Shown here: in pieces, positions 1 through 11,739 of the stretch
Layout: the number at the start of each line of letters is the position of its first letter
Numbering within the stretch: position 1 is the first letter of the stretch
Origin: Sipunculus nudus
Taxonomy: Eukaryota > Annelida > Sipuncula > Golfingiida > Sipunculidae
DNA length: 64,000 nucleotides
Direction of reading: 5' to 3'
Assembly (NCBI GenBank): GCA_026874595.1
Contig: CM049311.1
Location: forward strand, 41,047,676 to 41,111,675
Notes under the pieces: model-generated
The model's database searches: none
Seen by the model: the letters and a program-made list of their open reading frames with translations, nothing else
Told to the model about the DNA's origin: nothing
Made by a program: the position numbers and the translations under genes

Positions 1-339
1 AGCTCCGCAAGTCTGACATCTAAACATAAATCTGAGAGGTGGGATATACATTGGCAACTACTATCTCTTTCACAGGGCGACTTCTCTGTAAAAACTAAAT
101 TGTACTTAATTTTATCACCAGTATTTCTGCATGGCTGCAGTTACCTCATGCAGTGCAAAGCAAATCCTTGACGTATCACAAAGTTCACTTTCTTCTCACA
201 GGTGGAAACCAATCCATTGCTCCAAACCAGATCATCCCTGGAAAAACAAAAGTATATTAATTTATTAACTTGGGACCCATGGGTCTCGACGCTCAGCTGA
301 ATTTGTCTATAAGGATATTTTAAAAGAAATTTTGCAGAA

Positions 340-1345
340 TGACTGTTCTGTGACCTTAACCAATGACCTTGTGACCAAAAAATCTTAGAACTTATTATCC
401 TTGAACTTGCAGCATTTAGATTATTGTAACAATCTTTTAAAAAGTGACCTTGACCTCTGACAAGGTAACTTCAAAATCTACAGATTTCCTCACTGTGGGC
501 AAGTAAGCCATGTGTGAAAAATGGAAAGTTTGGGATGAAGTCTCATTTACAGTGCATCCACAATCTTTTTTAAAGATGTGGCTCCTGTGAACTTCAACTT
601 TGATCTCTGGACCCTGAAAATTAAAATGAATTTACTTGAGAGGTTGGTCATTAATAAATCAAGTTTGAAGTCAATCTGTCTATCCAAAGCAGAATTATCA
701 TCCATTATCTTATTTGTGAAAGGATGGGCCCTGTGACCTTGACCTTTGACCCTATGACCCCAAAATCAAATAGAATCTTCCCATATTGGCAGGTCAGCAA
801 TATCTTGAAGATGGAAGGTTTGTGATGAAAAGTTAGGCTTGAAATGCATACACATTCTTTTTAAAGAAATAGGTCCTGTGACCTTGACATTTAACCCTTG
901 GACCCCAAAATCGACATGGTTCTTACTTTAGGGATGAGTTTGAAACCAATATGTCAAACTAAACTGGAGTTATCATCTGGAAACTAATTTGTGAACAGAT
1001 GGCCCCTGTGACCTTGACCTTTGACCATGTGACCCCAAATTCATTTATGCTCTCCCCATACTGGCAAGTCAGCTAAATGCTCAAGATGGGAAGTTTGGGA
1101 TGAAAAGCTTGTCTTAAAATGCAGCCATAATCTATTTAATTGAGCGAGTCCTGTGACCTTGACCTATGACTTCATGACCCAAAAATCATATAGGTTCTTG
1201 CTTTAGTTGTGGGCCATATTTAAGTCAACTTTGAAATCCATGTGTCAACCCAACCTGGTGTTGTCATCTGGAAACAAATTTGTGTGGATGGATAGATGGA
1301 CAGACAGACAAATAGACAGACAGAGAGACAGGGTGATTACTTTAG
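340..1345. repeat. Degenerate tandem array, about 140-bp units, with GACCTTGACC cores
   Basis: About seven diverged units follow one another. Each carries a core of the form CCTGTGACCTTGACCTTTGA followed by a GACCCCAAAATC-like stretch (clear cores near 350, 440, 585, 730, 875, 1005 and 1150). Between the cores, each unit repeats a segment reading roughly 'aagatggaaagtttgggatgaa'. The array ends in a run of GACAGACAGACA at 1296-1335. Open frames across it are short and made of the repeat itself, so I see no gene. On the minus strand the cores read as direct repeats of AGGTCA-like half-sites. Confidence 0.8.
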
Positions 1346-1904
1346 GGCAACCACTTCTGATCAATAAACACACCAGGTTTTGGGACACAAGATGTAATTA
1401 CAGCTGAGAAATTGACATGATTGTTGTCATTTTATAGTAAAAAAAAGTAAAAAAAAATATTCGTTAAAATAACAAAAAAATACAGGTGGCGCCACCACTT
1501 TTCAGGAACTGACAAAACTAGTCATGGTCAATATTCAAGGCAAGATTCATGACAATCCATGCATTAATTATCAAGATATTGGAGGTTTTGTATTATATTT
1601 TTAATTATTCTGTGGGGTACTTTCAAGCCCCATTGCTCCATGGATATAGGTAACAGTGACCTAATTTCAGGTTTCCAAGGAGATTTTTTATTGACCTCCT
1701 TGGATATTCACTTAGAAGTTTCTAGGTCCTGCAGTTACAATTTGTGCCCTGCTAACGTACGGCCAGATGACAGACAAAGCGTCATTCCTATACCTCAGTT
1801 GACTTAGAGTAAGTTGAGTTAAAAAGAGTGAATTCAAATATTAGGCATACTGGGACACAATTAGTACACTGATCCATAATTCACAAACCTATCCCAGAAA
1901 ATGT
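1346..1904. other. No gene seen; one GGTGGCGCCACC palindrome
   Basis: This is AT-rich sequence with A-rich runs near 1440-1480. The 12-bp perfect palindrome GGTGGCGCCACC lies at 1485-1496 and recurs in the arrays at 11.8-12.6 and 23.0 kb. No coding frame of note is present. Confidence 0.6.
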
Positions 1905-2255
1905 TTAAAAGGGGCCCAATCACCTATCTGACATTTATAAACTAAACATAATCCCTTGTAGATTTAATAAAAAAATAGACCAGAAAACATGAAAATAACC
2001 ACACACAGACTGCTTGTTTTGTTTATTATCTGTGGGGCCCCGCAAAAATAAATCATTCAACAGGGCATCTGCCAGCAAGTCAGATAAGTAGGGGCCATAC
2101 AATTGGCATTTAGCATCAAGTGACCTTTCTACCTCCACATATATATGCAACTTACCACCTTAAGTTGTAGACATTTTTTCCCTGTTTGTAAAAATTGCTG
2201 TTGTTGATACAACTTTACACAACCAAAATTACTCTTAGATCCTTATATATATGTC
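1905..2255 (+). repeat. Dispersed repeat, copy 1 (second copy at 30.0-30.45 kb)
   Basis: This segment aligns in the same orientation with 30,035-30,450. Shared landmarks in the same order are AAAGGGGCCCA, a TCACCT.TCTGAC block, GCTTGTTTTGTTTAT, GGGGCCC, a 'caacagggcatc' block, AAGTGACCTTTCTACCTC, ATATATGCAAC and a 'aaaattgctgt' block, ending in 'aattac.cttagatc'. The two copies differ by many substitutions and small indels. It looks like an old short interspersed or DNA-transposon-derived repeat. The family is not one I can name. Confidence 0.8.
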
Positions 2256-2259
2256 AAGG

Positions 2260-3060
2260 CCTAGATCCTGATCTGGACCAATTGATCTGGTTTACGAGAA
2301 AATTTTCCAAAATGGATAGATATGCCAAATTTAAGACCAATACCTTGAACCACTCTGCAGATTGGAGAAATTTTACCCAAAGCACATGTGGTGATGGAAG
2401 CCATGGTAAAACTATTGTAGATGGAGCCACCAGTCTTGAGTACAAGATGAAGGAGTCCAAGATTTATGGATATGCACAATTTTAGGCCATTCAGATAAAT
2501 CACTCCTCTGAAAAGGGCATTAATTTTTCCTATAAAATCCGGAAGGTAGCTGGCACCATCTGTCTGGTTTATGAGAAAACTTTCCAAGATGGATGGACAT
2601 GCCAAATTTCAGACTAATAACTTGAACCACTCCAGAGATGAGCAATTTTCACCAAAAGCCAACGTACAGATCAACGCCACACAATAATGATTGCAGATTG
2701 CATCACCAGTCTTGAATACAAGATGGAGGTATCCAAGATCAATGGGCATGCACATTTCAGCCCAATCCATCCATTAGTTTTAGATTTATAATACTCACAG
2801 TACTGTCAAGTGGCGATGATTGGGTATTAAAAGGCACAAAAACAAGAAGAGGACAGGTGGGGCCACCCGTCTTTCACAGAAGACAAAGCTATCCAAGATC
2901 TTCGGTCAATTTGATTTTTGGACCAATCCATGCATCCTTTAATATATACATCCTTTGAGATATTTATGATTTGTGTGATTTTTACCATTGTGGCAATATT
3001 CAAGGTCAAGGCCACTCTCATAGGAAAGGTCATGACCCAAACTTGAATATACGTCATCCC
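2260..3060. repeat. Tandem array, about 277-bp units
   Basis: Two clear units and a partial third are visible. The block 'ctggtttacgagaaaattttcc' at 2287 recurs at 2564. 'ccaccagtcttgagtacaagatg' at 2428 recurs near 2705. A third 'ggccaccc...aagctatccaagatc' block starts near 2868. The period and internal phrases (caccag, aagctatccaag, catgcaaa, cccaatc) match the 280-bp array at 11.7-12.6 kb, so the two belong to one repeat superfamily. Short open frames on both strands here are repeat shadows. Confidence 0.75.
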
Positions 3061-3226
3061 ATAACCTATGTCTATGTATATGCATAATATGAAAGAAGAC
3101 ACTTCTTACGTGGCTGGTATGCGTTTTTCTGAAAACACATACATGGCTACTATAAAAAAAAAGCCTTAAGAGGTCCGTTGAGCGAGAACAAAGTGGGAGC
3201 AAAATTCGACCAATTATTTTAGGCAG

Positions 3227-4175
3227 GCCTTATTTCCACTCCTGGGGACTGCTTATTTCCACTCCCTCTTATGATAAAGGTTAGTACAGTCTAGGTATTT
3301 TGGCAGTTAAAGTGACCAAAATTATAATGTAAGTCTACATAATTACACATTAAGGTTCCTTAAACAATCAAGTTTTCAGTTTTTGTACTGAAATGCATTT
3401 CATTTTAATGTGTTACTGTTAAACATATATTTGAAGTTTAAAACATTTATGATTTGTAGAGTAACACCTAACAATTAAATTGCATTCATATTTGTCAACA
3501 AGTTAACATAAATTTATATTTTTCTGCGGTAAATTTGGTTGAACTAGTTGGTTAATTATTTTGAAAATTTGATTGTTGAACATGACAACTAAATTAAAGT
3601 AGCACAAGAAGGGTTTGGAAGATTTAGACAACACTTGTTTTCTGGTCGAGTCCTTATCAGTACATTGTTGGCACCTCATCAGTGAAGCCCTGGTATTGTG
3701 TCAGTAAGCTCAGACTTGTACAGTCAGCTCTTGACTCAGAATACAAGGTAAAGTCCAGACAGTAAAACTGGACTGGCCCCCCGAATCCTGAAAGGTTGTT
3801 GTTTCAGTAATTTAGCATACCACCGATTTTGTCTTGAACACATTGCATGATGTAACTTTGGTGTCAGAATAGGTAAAAATTACTAGATCTTGATTAGAAG
3901 AAAACTTAACTATAAAAGCAATGCTATAACATACAAGACTATTGAGTATTGTCACAATACTGGTAGATATGCATCTCAAAGGTAAGACCAATAACATTCA
4001 ATTTTTTTATAAATGTTATATTCAATTAACTTATCAGATAGATTTGCTGTAAATGAATTTCTATTCATATAAACACTTTCCTATTCTTTCTAACATAGGG
4101 AGTGGTAACACCAGGGGGAGTGGAAATAAGCATCCCTTATTTTCCACTCCCCAGGGAGTGGAAATAAGCATTTCC
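3227..4175. mobile_element. Short element bounded by inverted GGGAGTGGAAATAAGC repeats
   Basis: The left edge (3,227-3,272) contains two copies of CTTATTTCCACTCC. The right edge (4,097-4,175) contains the reverse complement, GGAGTGGAAATAAG, at least twice, plus a third partial copy. Both ends also hold a short CCTGGGGA-type spacer. The 0.85-kb interior is AT-rich and has no coding frame I recognise. The arrangement fits a non-autonomous, MITE-like DNA element about 0.95 kb long. I could not fix a target-site duplication. Confidence 0.6.
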
Positions 4176-6273
4176 ATTATTTTAATGAGAGTAATTCTCC
4201 TCATGCATGCGCTTCACAGTTTGTCATATTACTTGTATACATATCCAAAGAGGATACACAATGGTCACTTATTAGGGATGCCATGAACCACAGATTATTT
4301 GAGACATGTCAACCACCAAAAAGTGAATAATATAAGTATATATAAGTAAGCAAGTAGGGTCCCAAACATTTTACATTTTCCTCTTCCTGCCACTGGTGCA
4401 AGATTTGTTTGACAAATTTGTCTTGTGTGGAGGTAATTGCGAAAAATCAAGTGGACAGGTTTGGTGGAACAGACTACAGTTCTTCTAGTCACTGGCATTA
4501 GTATTTTTTCTTGAATTTCATGAATATTGCATAGATGTTGTGGACCAGTATAGAATCTGGTCTACTTGGTCGAGGTTATGGGTGTATACAGACGGACGTA
4601 ATGATGTTTAGGATCCATGTAATTGAGAAGTAAGAGGCATGTCGATTACATATCATCAGGCATGTGATGGCTTATGTTGATTACTGCTAATATGAGACGG
4701 TTCAGTCAGTTTAGACCCATCTTAGAAAGTTAAGACCGGATTCTATACTCGGGCCGATGTGTTGTTTGTATTAGTCTTCGAAACACACTAAACCTACAGT
4801 ACATGCTACATGTTTCAAACAACCGGAAAGATGACATTTAATCTCCAACAACCAGGGCAGATTTTTTTTCAAGACTTGATGAAACGATTTGGTGAATGAG
4901 TTGGAGTCACGACGACCATGTCCATGGTCTTGACTTTAATATCTGGTATTCATAACATACGTGTTTTTTACATTCAACTTCAAGTCTGCTTGACCTCAGC
5001 GTGTCACAAAATGCTCGGCCAAATCAAACTTGTCTGTGATTGTTAAAGAAGTTGGGACCGTGCCAAAGTTTCAGGTTATCGAGAGGTTCTGTCGCCAGAT
5101 TTGTGACAGGTGACGTCTACCTGAACTTACACTGCATCAGTCACAGACACAATCATTCTAGATCCTGCAGGGCAACTGTTGATACTCACAAACGTGCCGC
5201 CATGATGACTCGCTCTGCATTCTTACAGTCACTCTTCTCAGTATCCCCGCATTCCAACAAACATACAAATGTTACGAAAGCAGGGCTCATTTAACCTTGT
5301 AATTGAATTAGGCTGGCCTTACATGGATCGCTGGATAAAACAACTTTAGTTTAAAACCTACCCAGAATCCCGCTGAATGGGCCGAAATATTGTTGCTCGT
5401 ACGCTGGGGTGCGAAATATCCGGTATGCAACTTGGCAAATGGCTGGTTGGGAGAAAATGGAGTCACGGTCAAGCTAAATAAATAGGTATCTCTCTAGCAT
5501 GGGACAAACAAATGCTCATCACTCGTAATTATTAACTTAGTTAAGTGTTTAAATATTCGACAATATATAATGCATGAACTTTATTTACATTCACGTTTAA
5601 GAATCATAACTTGTTTTTGAGGTCAGTAAAATCTCTGGCGCAACGGGACTGTTCGCCTGTGGATGGAAAAGGTACCCGATGATTGACACATGCTACGCCT
5701 GTTTGCAGCATTGTTGACATTCCTGAAAGAGCACGTGACAACCCCTGTGGTGATCGCTCGTGTAAATAAACGCCACGAGGCCACATTCGGCCGCGTACAT
5801 TCGCTGTTCAGAATTGTTTCATGTGATATAGTACATTTTCACGTTTGTATCAGTAGAACATATAATTGTCAGCCCAGACACATTTGTTAAATATAATTGC
5901 AGTATGATAATTAACTCAATATTTAATTGGCAAATATAGGCCTATTTTAAAATACAATGTGCATGCACATAGTCCTATAAGTACAAACCTACATATGAAC
6001 GTACTGCGTATTACTGATATGCGATTATGGGGATGCATGGCAGAAATCATTTGGGAAATAATTCGAATAGGCCTATGCATTGACGCTGTTATTTATGGAT
6101 TTGGCACAAACGTTAAAGCCAACAGTTAGAATATTCAAAGATGTAGCTTAAAATTTAAATCCGCCTGACAAGCTCAAGGTGAACCTGTGGTCCGGTTGAG
6201 TATATATGGGTCATTCTTAAATTAAAAGACCCAATTCATGAAAATTCCTGGCCCTAGCATTCATACCATCCTA

Positions 6274-6275
<2 letters not shown>
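4176..6275. other. No gene seen
   Basis: About 2.1 kb of moderately AT-rich sequence. Small open frames (up to 84 codons, for example 5,040-5,294) have no recognisable domain and no companion exon signals I could rely on. No repeat family stands out. Confidence 0.5.

Positions 6276-6327
<52 letters not shown>
6276..6327. repeat. (TA)n microsatellite
   Basis: About 52 bases of uninterrupted alternating A and T. Confidence 0.97.
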
Positions 6328-6329
<2 letters not shown>

Positions 6330-7660
6330 TGTCATCGATCGTGCTGTCAGGGTGCAAGTTTCGATTCTTACATTTTCTGCTTAATCTAATCAAGCTTATT
6401 TCTTTTAGCGAAGTAATTCTTTAAATGCTTCAAATCTGTCTTTAATGGTTCAAAGGTAATTAAAAAGTAGCTGTTTCTATAGGTCTATAATTGTTTTTAA
6501 AGGTGGTATATAAATAGGCTTAGGGTTTTGTTCACGTACTCTTTATGTATAATATCATCGTTCATATGGAAAAATCCCACGCTTCTTTATATCCCTCAAA
6601 ATTTTTCACTTTTATTGCGATTAAAAGGTGTCCCCAGATTTTTTCAACACCGTTACAAAGACGATTTGATCACCATGACATGATGTTGATTGATAACTCC
6701 TTGTTTAAAACCCGCCTATATAAGTAGAAATAACGTACGTCACGGGATGACTCCACAAAACCATCATTATCGGTATGTATTGTGTCATTTTACAACAAAA
6801 AATTCCATAAATTGTTTTGTGTAAGAGTGTCCATATATTTATTGCTTTTCAACACCGTTGCCCATATTTCTCCAAAATTATGGAAGTGTAAATAAATTTC
6901 TAAGTTTTAGAATATAGTACACACTACACATTAGCAGAACTTAGATAAACCCATGAGTAAGAAAGATTACAGGAGTAACTAATTTTCCTCAAATAAATAT
7001 TTTTTTCAACACCATTATATATCAACACCGGTACTTATAACGGCGGTGAATATCGATGAAAGGTATGGGAACAAAAAGGTGACAAGATGGATATAAGATC
7101 CCAATTGAAAAAAAAAACTGTCATCGTTATTCCGAATTTCATGATCATTTTGATCTATATTTCTTTACAACCTGTCCAAGTGATTTGTTGTAGTAACTTG
7201 CTCTGGGATTCATGAACATTCTTTGTTGTAAATTTAATTCTGTACAGATATTCGTCAGCAAACATCAAATACGGGAAAGAAATAAAAGCCGCCAGTGCCC
7301 CTATAGCTTGTGGAGAGGATCGAGGATGGCGTGGTGGGAATATTATTTCAGAGATTTAGATTGTGACTGTTGTTCTTGCTAAGTTCATAACGTCTATTCT
7401 CCTAAATTTAAATATGACTATGTTGAAACAGGGGAGCTCACACTTAAAAGGGTAAAATACGAGACAGATAATGCTTATGTGTATATAACATGCCGGATTG
7501 ATAAAATGCAGGTCAAGGAGAATGATTTACACGAATGTGTATTGAGTTAGAAGCATGTGATTTGTTGTGTTTGGTATAATATTTCTGATGACAATGACAT
7601 GATTCACTGTCACTAACGTGCACCATCAACTAACATGGAAGTGGAGCAATCTCTAATAAA
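6328..7660. other. No gene seen; scattered CAACACCGTT motifs
   Basis: AT-rich sequence. The motif TTTCAACACCGTT or close variants occurs near 6,640, 6,845, 7,005 and 7,025, and again near 9,345 and 9,360. An opposite-orientation copy (ATAACGGTGTGGAAATA) lies near 9,716. This could mark the edges of a diverged element spanning roughly 6.6-9.7 kb, but the evidence is only the short motif. Confidence 0.4.
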
Positions 7661-7778
7661 ATTTGTTTGAACCAATTAAGGGGTCCCTCAAGGGTCTATC
7701 GTAGGACCCACTCTGTATATACAATCTGTATACTTCCCCTCTTGGTAATCTGTGTAGATCACATGGAGTTCACTTCCA

Positions 7779-7781
<3 letters not shown>

Positions 7782-7827
<46 letters not shown>
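7782..7827. repeat. (TA)n microsatellite inside the reverse transcriptase relic
   Basis: About 46 bases of alternating TA lie immediately upstream of the remnant of the YADD catalytic block. It seems to have expanded at or near the 'tatgcagatg' codons. Confidence 0.95.
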
Positions 7828-7830
<3 letters not shown>

Positions 7831-7987
7831 TGCAGATGGCCAACAAGATTATATTTCATTCAATCCGAAACTTCCTGATGACCATTCAAGATATCTTTCG
7901 AATTTTGAAAAGTGATACTATGACATGGATGAAGACAGATATACTTAAATTAAATGATGAAAAAAACCTGAATCTATAATGTTTGAA

Positions 7988-8245
7988 CACAGGCGCTTGA
8001 ATCCCTATTTGTAATAAAGTCTTCATATCCCCAGTGTTCTTAAAAATACTACGAAAGAATCAGTTAAAAAAAAACAATAAAAAAACGGTCATACCATACT
8101 ATCTATTATATTATGACTCATAATATAATAGATAGTATGGTATGACCGTTTTTTTATTGTTTTTTTTAACTGATTCTTTCGTAGTATTTTTAAGAACACT
8201 GGGGATATGAAGACTTTATTACAAATAGGGATTCAAGCGCCTGTG
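7988..8245. repeat. 258-bp nearly perfect palindrome (inverted duplication)
   Basis: Two arms of about 128 bases are mirror complements around 8,117. The left arm starts CACAGGCGCTTGAATCCC and the right arm ends GGGATTCAAGCGCCTGTG. The centre reads TTATGACTCATAA with a single unpaired base. Apart from a one-base difference in an A/T run, I see no mismatch in the arms. It lies within the CR1-like relic, whose motifs continue on both sides. A stem this clean implies either a recent inverted duplication or an assembly artefact. Confidence 0.9.
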
Positions 8246-8520
8246 GTTTGAATCAAGAGTAAACGTCAGTAAATTAGAAAATGAAATAAGTTTGAGAGTT
8301 TGAAAAAACACTATTCAGGCAGTATCAAATGTGAGGAACCTGGGATTTCATATGGACTCCTTGTGTAAAAACACCAGTAATGTAAGTAAATTTTGTTCTA
8401 GTTTTTATATGACCATCAGGAAAAATTAGTCAATTACACAGTATAATAAAGTGTACAGTACCTGGATACCACCACTGTCACAGCGACAGCAAGTCTTTTA
8501 AATGTATAATCCAGATGAAC

Positions 8521-8934
8521 AGTTCTCATCCAGATGAGAAGTTCTTGTAATAAACTCGAGACAGGCCGCACAAAATCTGCATAGACTTCGTAGAATCCTT
8601 GACACTTTTGCTATTATCGGATTATTTTCCACCTTTTATTTTTATATAAAGGACCCAGAGAATGTAATGAGTATATATCAGTGAGATACTTATTGTCTTC
8701 GTATATACCATGACTATATATTTAGATAAATACATGTACTAACATTTGGTATTTACAATTTTTAATATTTTCTTTTGGGCATAGAGGAAGCTTCTATGTA
8801 TATACAAGAATGGTCTTCTCTCATGTGTCGATTTTTTTTTGTCAGCTTAAACTATAAACTGTGTAATTAATTTTCAAATAATTGGAGATTCCATTTTGGA
8901 ATCCTATATTTACCCGTGTAAGCACATGTACATA
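8521..8934. other. No gene seen
   Basis: AT-rich flank of the LINE relic. A short 'ccagatgaacagttctcatccagatgagaagttctt' near-duplication lies at 8,511-8,547. Nothing else is supported. Confidence 0.4.
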
Positions 8935-9230
8935 TATATACGCAGAATCCTTTTTCGGTTTGGGACTAGTAGGCACCTGATTTCCCTTGGGTCGTTCCGG
9001 CAGCACCTGTTATCACTTTTTTGTTGGGTCATTGACCTGGGAACACCAAGTCGCACTCATTTGTTAGCGATACACGACCATCAGGCCCAGCCTTACATCA
9101 AGCCTGCACAGCGCTCACTCGGATTTGCCGGCCGTGAAACATTTAACGGTTCCACGCATGAGATTTGAACTCACGATCTCCTGACTATCTTTTGCTCTGT
9201 ACCCCAATATACACTACGGAACACTTACGC
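8935..9230 (-). repeat. Candidate tRNA-derived SINE
   Basis: On the minus strand the segment near 9,150-9,180 reads GATCGTGAGTTCAAATCTCATG. This resembles the T-arm and B box of a tRNA (GTTCAAATC) flanked by complementary stem bases. Upstream there is a weak A-box-like stretch (GTAGTGTATATTGG, near 9,205-9,220). A further 200 bases of GC-richer sequence follows, unlike the AT-rich surroundings. Together this fits a tRNA-derived SINE with a tRNA head and a body. A full cloverleaf cannot be folded convincingly, so it is not called as a tRNA gene. Confidence 0.4.
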
Positions 9231-9234
9231 AAAT

Positions 9235-11735
9235 ATACTAACTAAACACACACGAAATAAGGAAAACACTTTTAAACCTTTTTATAAAGATATGTGCATA
9301 CTTTATGCAATGATTTTCCAATGGTTGTATTAATTGTAATTTAACACCGGTATACTGTTTCAACACCGTTATATAAAAAATAGTCTTAATTTTAAGAATA
9401 AAATGACGTAAAACATATTGGAATATGCTTTTATCTCCAATATTTCAATTAAACGAGGTTCGTTGCCACATTTTTCTTCATTGTATTGGATTCTTATTTC
9501 TATGGGTTGCTGCTGTTTTTTGTTTCAGAATTTTAACGTAACTAATAAAATAAAAATATGCATTTTCAGGGATTAAATATATTTTTATCATAAAATACGT
9601 CATTCAGGCGAACCTTTAATAGTTTTTCTATCTTTATTATGTAGAACCCTGAAATTGGTAAGAAAATATTCTACTTATCTTTCAAAATCATTTCCAAGCA
9701 CTGCTTAAAGCCTGTATAACGGTGTGGAAATACATGGTACACATAGGGCATTAAATAAGCCAAAATCAAATCTTTTAATGGAATAAAGTGCTCTGCTGAA
9801 ATAAGCTTCTTATGGTTTACATGCATGTTTTGGGGATTAGTGCCCCCCCCCCCCCCACCCCCCAACTTCCATTTAGGCCTAACTTTTGTTCCCTCACATG
9901 ATAGAGGAATATAGAACAACGTTTATCATATACCGATCTGGAGATAATTCCGTCATCTAAAAGTATAGTTTGCTTCAAAATATGATATTTATAATCTTTC
10001 AAGTATTCGTGTCATATTGAGACATTTGGATATTGTATGCGTCATTTCCCCCCATTGAATCGTCCTACTCATTAGGCCGCATAATATTCTGTTCTTGAAT
10101 ATTTGAAAAATAAAGTGCTGAAAATTGAACAAAATAAGGCCCCTTTAGGCCTATGTTTAACCAAAATGTATCTACCCGATAGATCCAGATCAAATATCAA
10201 ATTAAATGTTTTAGACCTATTTCCGACCCTTAATTAGTCCATTTAGTGATAAATTTGAAGCGAAATTCTGGAACAATAAGGAATAGATCATGGAATTATT
10301 TGGCTAGCTTTTGTTTGCTTCAGCATATATAGGCCGATATATTAAGTGCCAGTGGTAATAATACTAATAAAAGTCGTTTTATTTTAAATGTTTGTTGCAA
10401 AATCTCAACCAATATGCGGGGCCGGTCTAATACTATTATTTTTCTTTTATCGGTGACCAGTCAAGCACATGGTATCCAAATGCTTGTTTTGGGACGGACT
10501 GATTGGGGCAGGGGGAAGGGGGGGGGGGGTCATTTAGGCTTCATGAACATTCAGGCTGGAATTGTGATAAAGTGAGATACAGGTTGTGCAAGTAAAAGAC
10601 GACCAAGGAGAAGAAATATACAAGAATTTAGGTATTTAAGTCATTCAAAGGAGACCAAGACGACATCTTAATATTGATTTTCTTTCGGCACGTTTAAGTT
10701 TAAGTGTCCAGCAATACAATTGGTGATGTCACCTATTGGTAAAACAGTGAACTACCGGTACAGCCATAGAGCCAGATTTATATAGGACCAAGGAATATAT
10801 ATCAACTCCTAGATACGGCGATGCAATAGCCCCTTGAAAAAAATCATAAGATTAAGGTGCACATTTAAAATTGACCCCCTTAAGGACACACTAGACATTA
10901 TTCCCGACAGCTCAAGACCAAAACATGCAGAGGGCGGCCAAGGAGGAGATTCGTTAAAAAATAGTTGAGTCACTGTAAATTATAGGCCTACTATAGATAA
11001 GCAAAAAGCACGGATCACACGTTGTCCTTTATATTGGGCTGTCCGTTTTGTTTATATATGCAGGAAATGGCCGAAGGTCGTAATCCAAGCACGTCCAACA
11101 GGGACATCTTGCACCAAATCAGACGAGCCAGGGCTTTGCATTTTGTAAATGGCAAAGGATTGCGTTGCTTCACATATCCTCACCACCTATAACAATGATC
11201 TTTTAAATTTACTTCCGCACATATGCAAGCAGGTTGAGTAATCATTATACATTTACACTAACTTTCAAAAATCCCAATTACAATAATAATTATTAGATTT
11301 TCAAAAAGTAAAGATTAAATTACAATGACTTTTCCATTACTTTATACAAAATCTACAGGGGCACTGTTCGTGAAAGGTATTCTTCATACTTGGAAGGCAA
11401 TTTTTTTCAAACTAAAGGCGAAAAACAACAAACTGAAACAACATATCTACTTTGGTGTCTAATAAAACGTGAATGACATCTTTACCAGGGATCAGATATA
11501 ATTGTCATGTTCCTATATTTACACATTTCTTTTGGAAAGGGAAACATCAGACACATAGGTATAAACATTGCTTATATCGTTTTTAATATCAGAAGGTGAA
11601 TAATTTTTTAAACTAGAATACGGGAAGTCGACAAGCGACTACGTGTATCCGACGAAATCAGAGTGGAACGGGTGAAGTGAGGCATGGATTGAATGGCAAG
11701 GGAAAATAGAGTGAGGTGTGTTGCATATTAGCATA
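9235..11735. other. No gene seen; C and G homopolymers
   Basis: About 2.5 kb without a supported gene. A C-rich run lies at 9,842-9,863 and a G-rich run at about 10,511-10,530. A short glycine-rich frame on the minus strand at the C-run is an artefact of that run. Confidence 0.5.
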
Positions 11736-11739
11736 GATG

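Larger units (their letters stand above)
7664..8520 (+). pseudogene. CR1/L2-like non-LTR retrotransposon reverse transcriptase relic
   Basis: Frame pieces in the same order as the reverse transcriptase of CR1-type LINEs can be read. First is a fragment resembling the 'VPQGS..GP' block (about 7,676-7,715). Next, after the (TA)n tract, comes a YADD-like block now reading as A-D-G-Q-Q followed by ISFNPKLPDDHSRYLSNFE (about 7,830-7,910) and a LKLNDEK-like segment (about 7,945-7,970). Beyond the palindrome there is a VRNLGFHMDS block (about 8,328-8,360) with a following segment resembling the 'hVs..C...fh.R' stretch. Such enzymes copy LINE RNA into DNA at the target site. Here the catalytic YADD motif is destroyed, frameshifts are frequent, and no endonuclease domain or 3' end is visible. 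Family placement rests on motif order and is moderately sure. Confidence 0.7.

Noticed and set aside
1207-1407. Frame with Asp-Arg repeats (DRWTDRQIDRQRDR)
   Set aside because: It is the translation of a GACAGACAGACA tract ending a tandem array.
7667-7915. Open frame with a long Ile-Tyr run as a real protein
   Set aside because: The run is the (TA)n microsatellite; the flanking text belongs to the reverse transcriptase relic in other frames.
9140-9230. A functional tRNA gene
   Set aside because: Only the T-arm and B-box region is convincing; acceptor and D-arm do not pair.
9671-9919. Glycine-rich minus-strand frame
   Set aside because: The glycines come from a C homopolymer; no other support.
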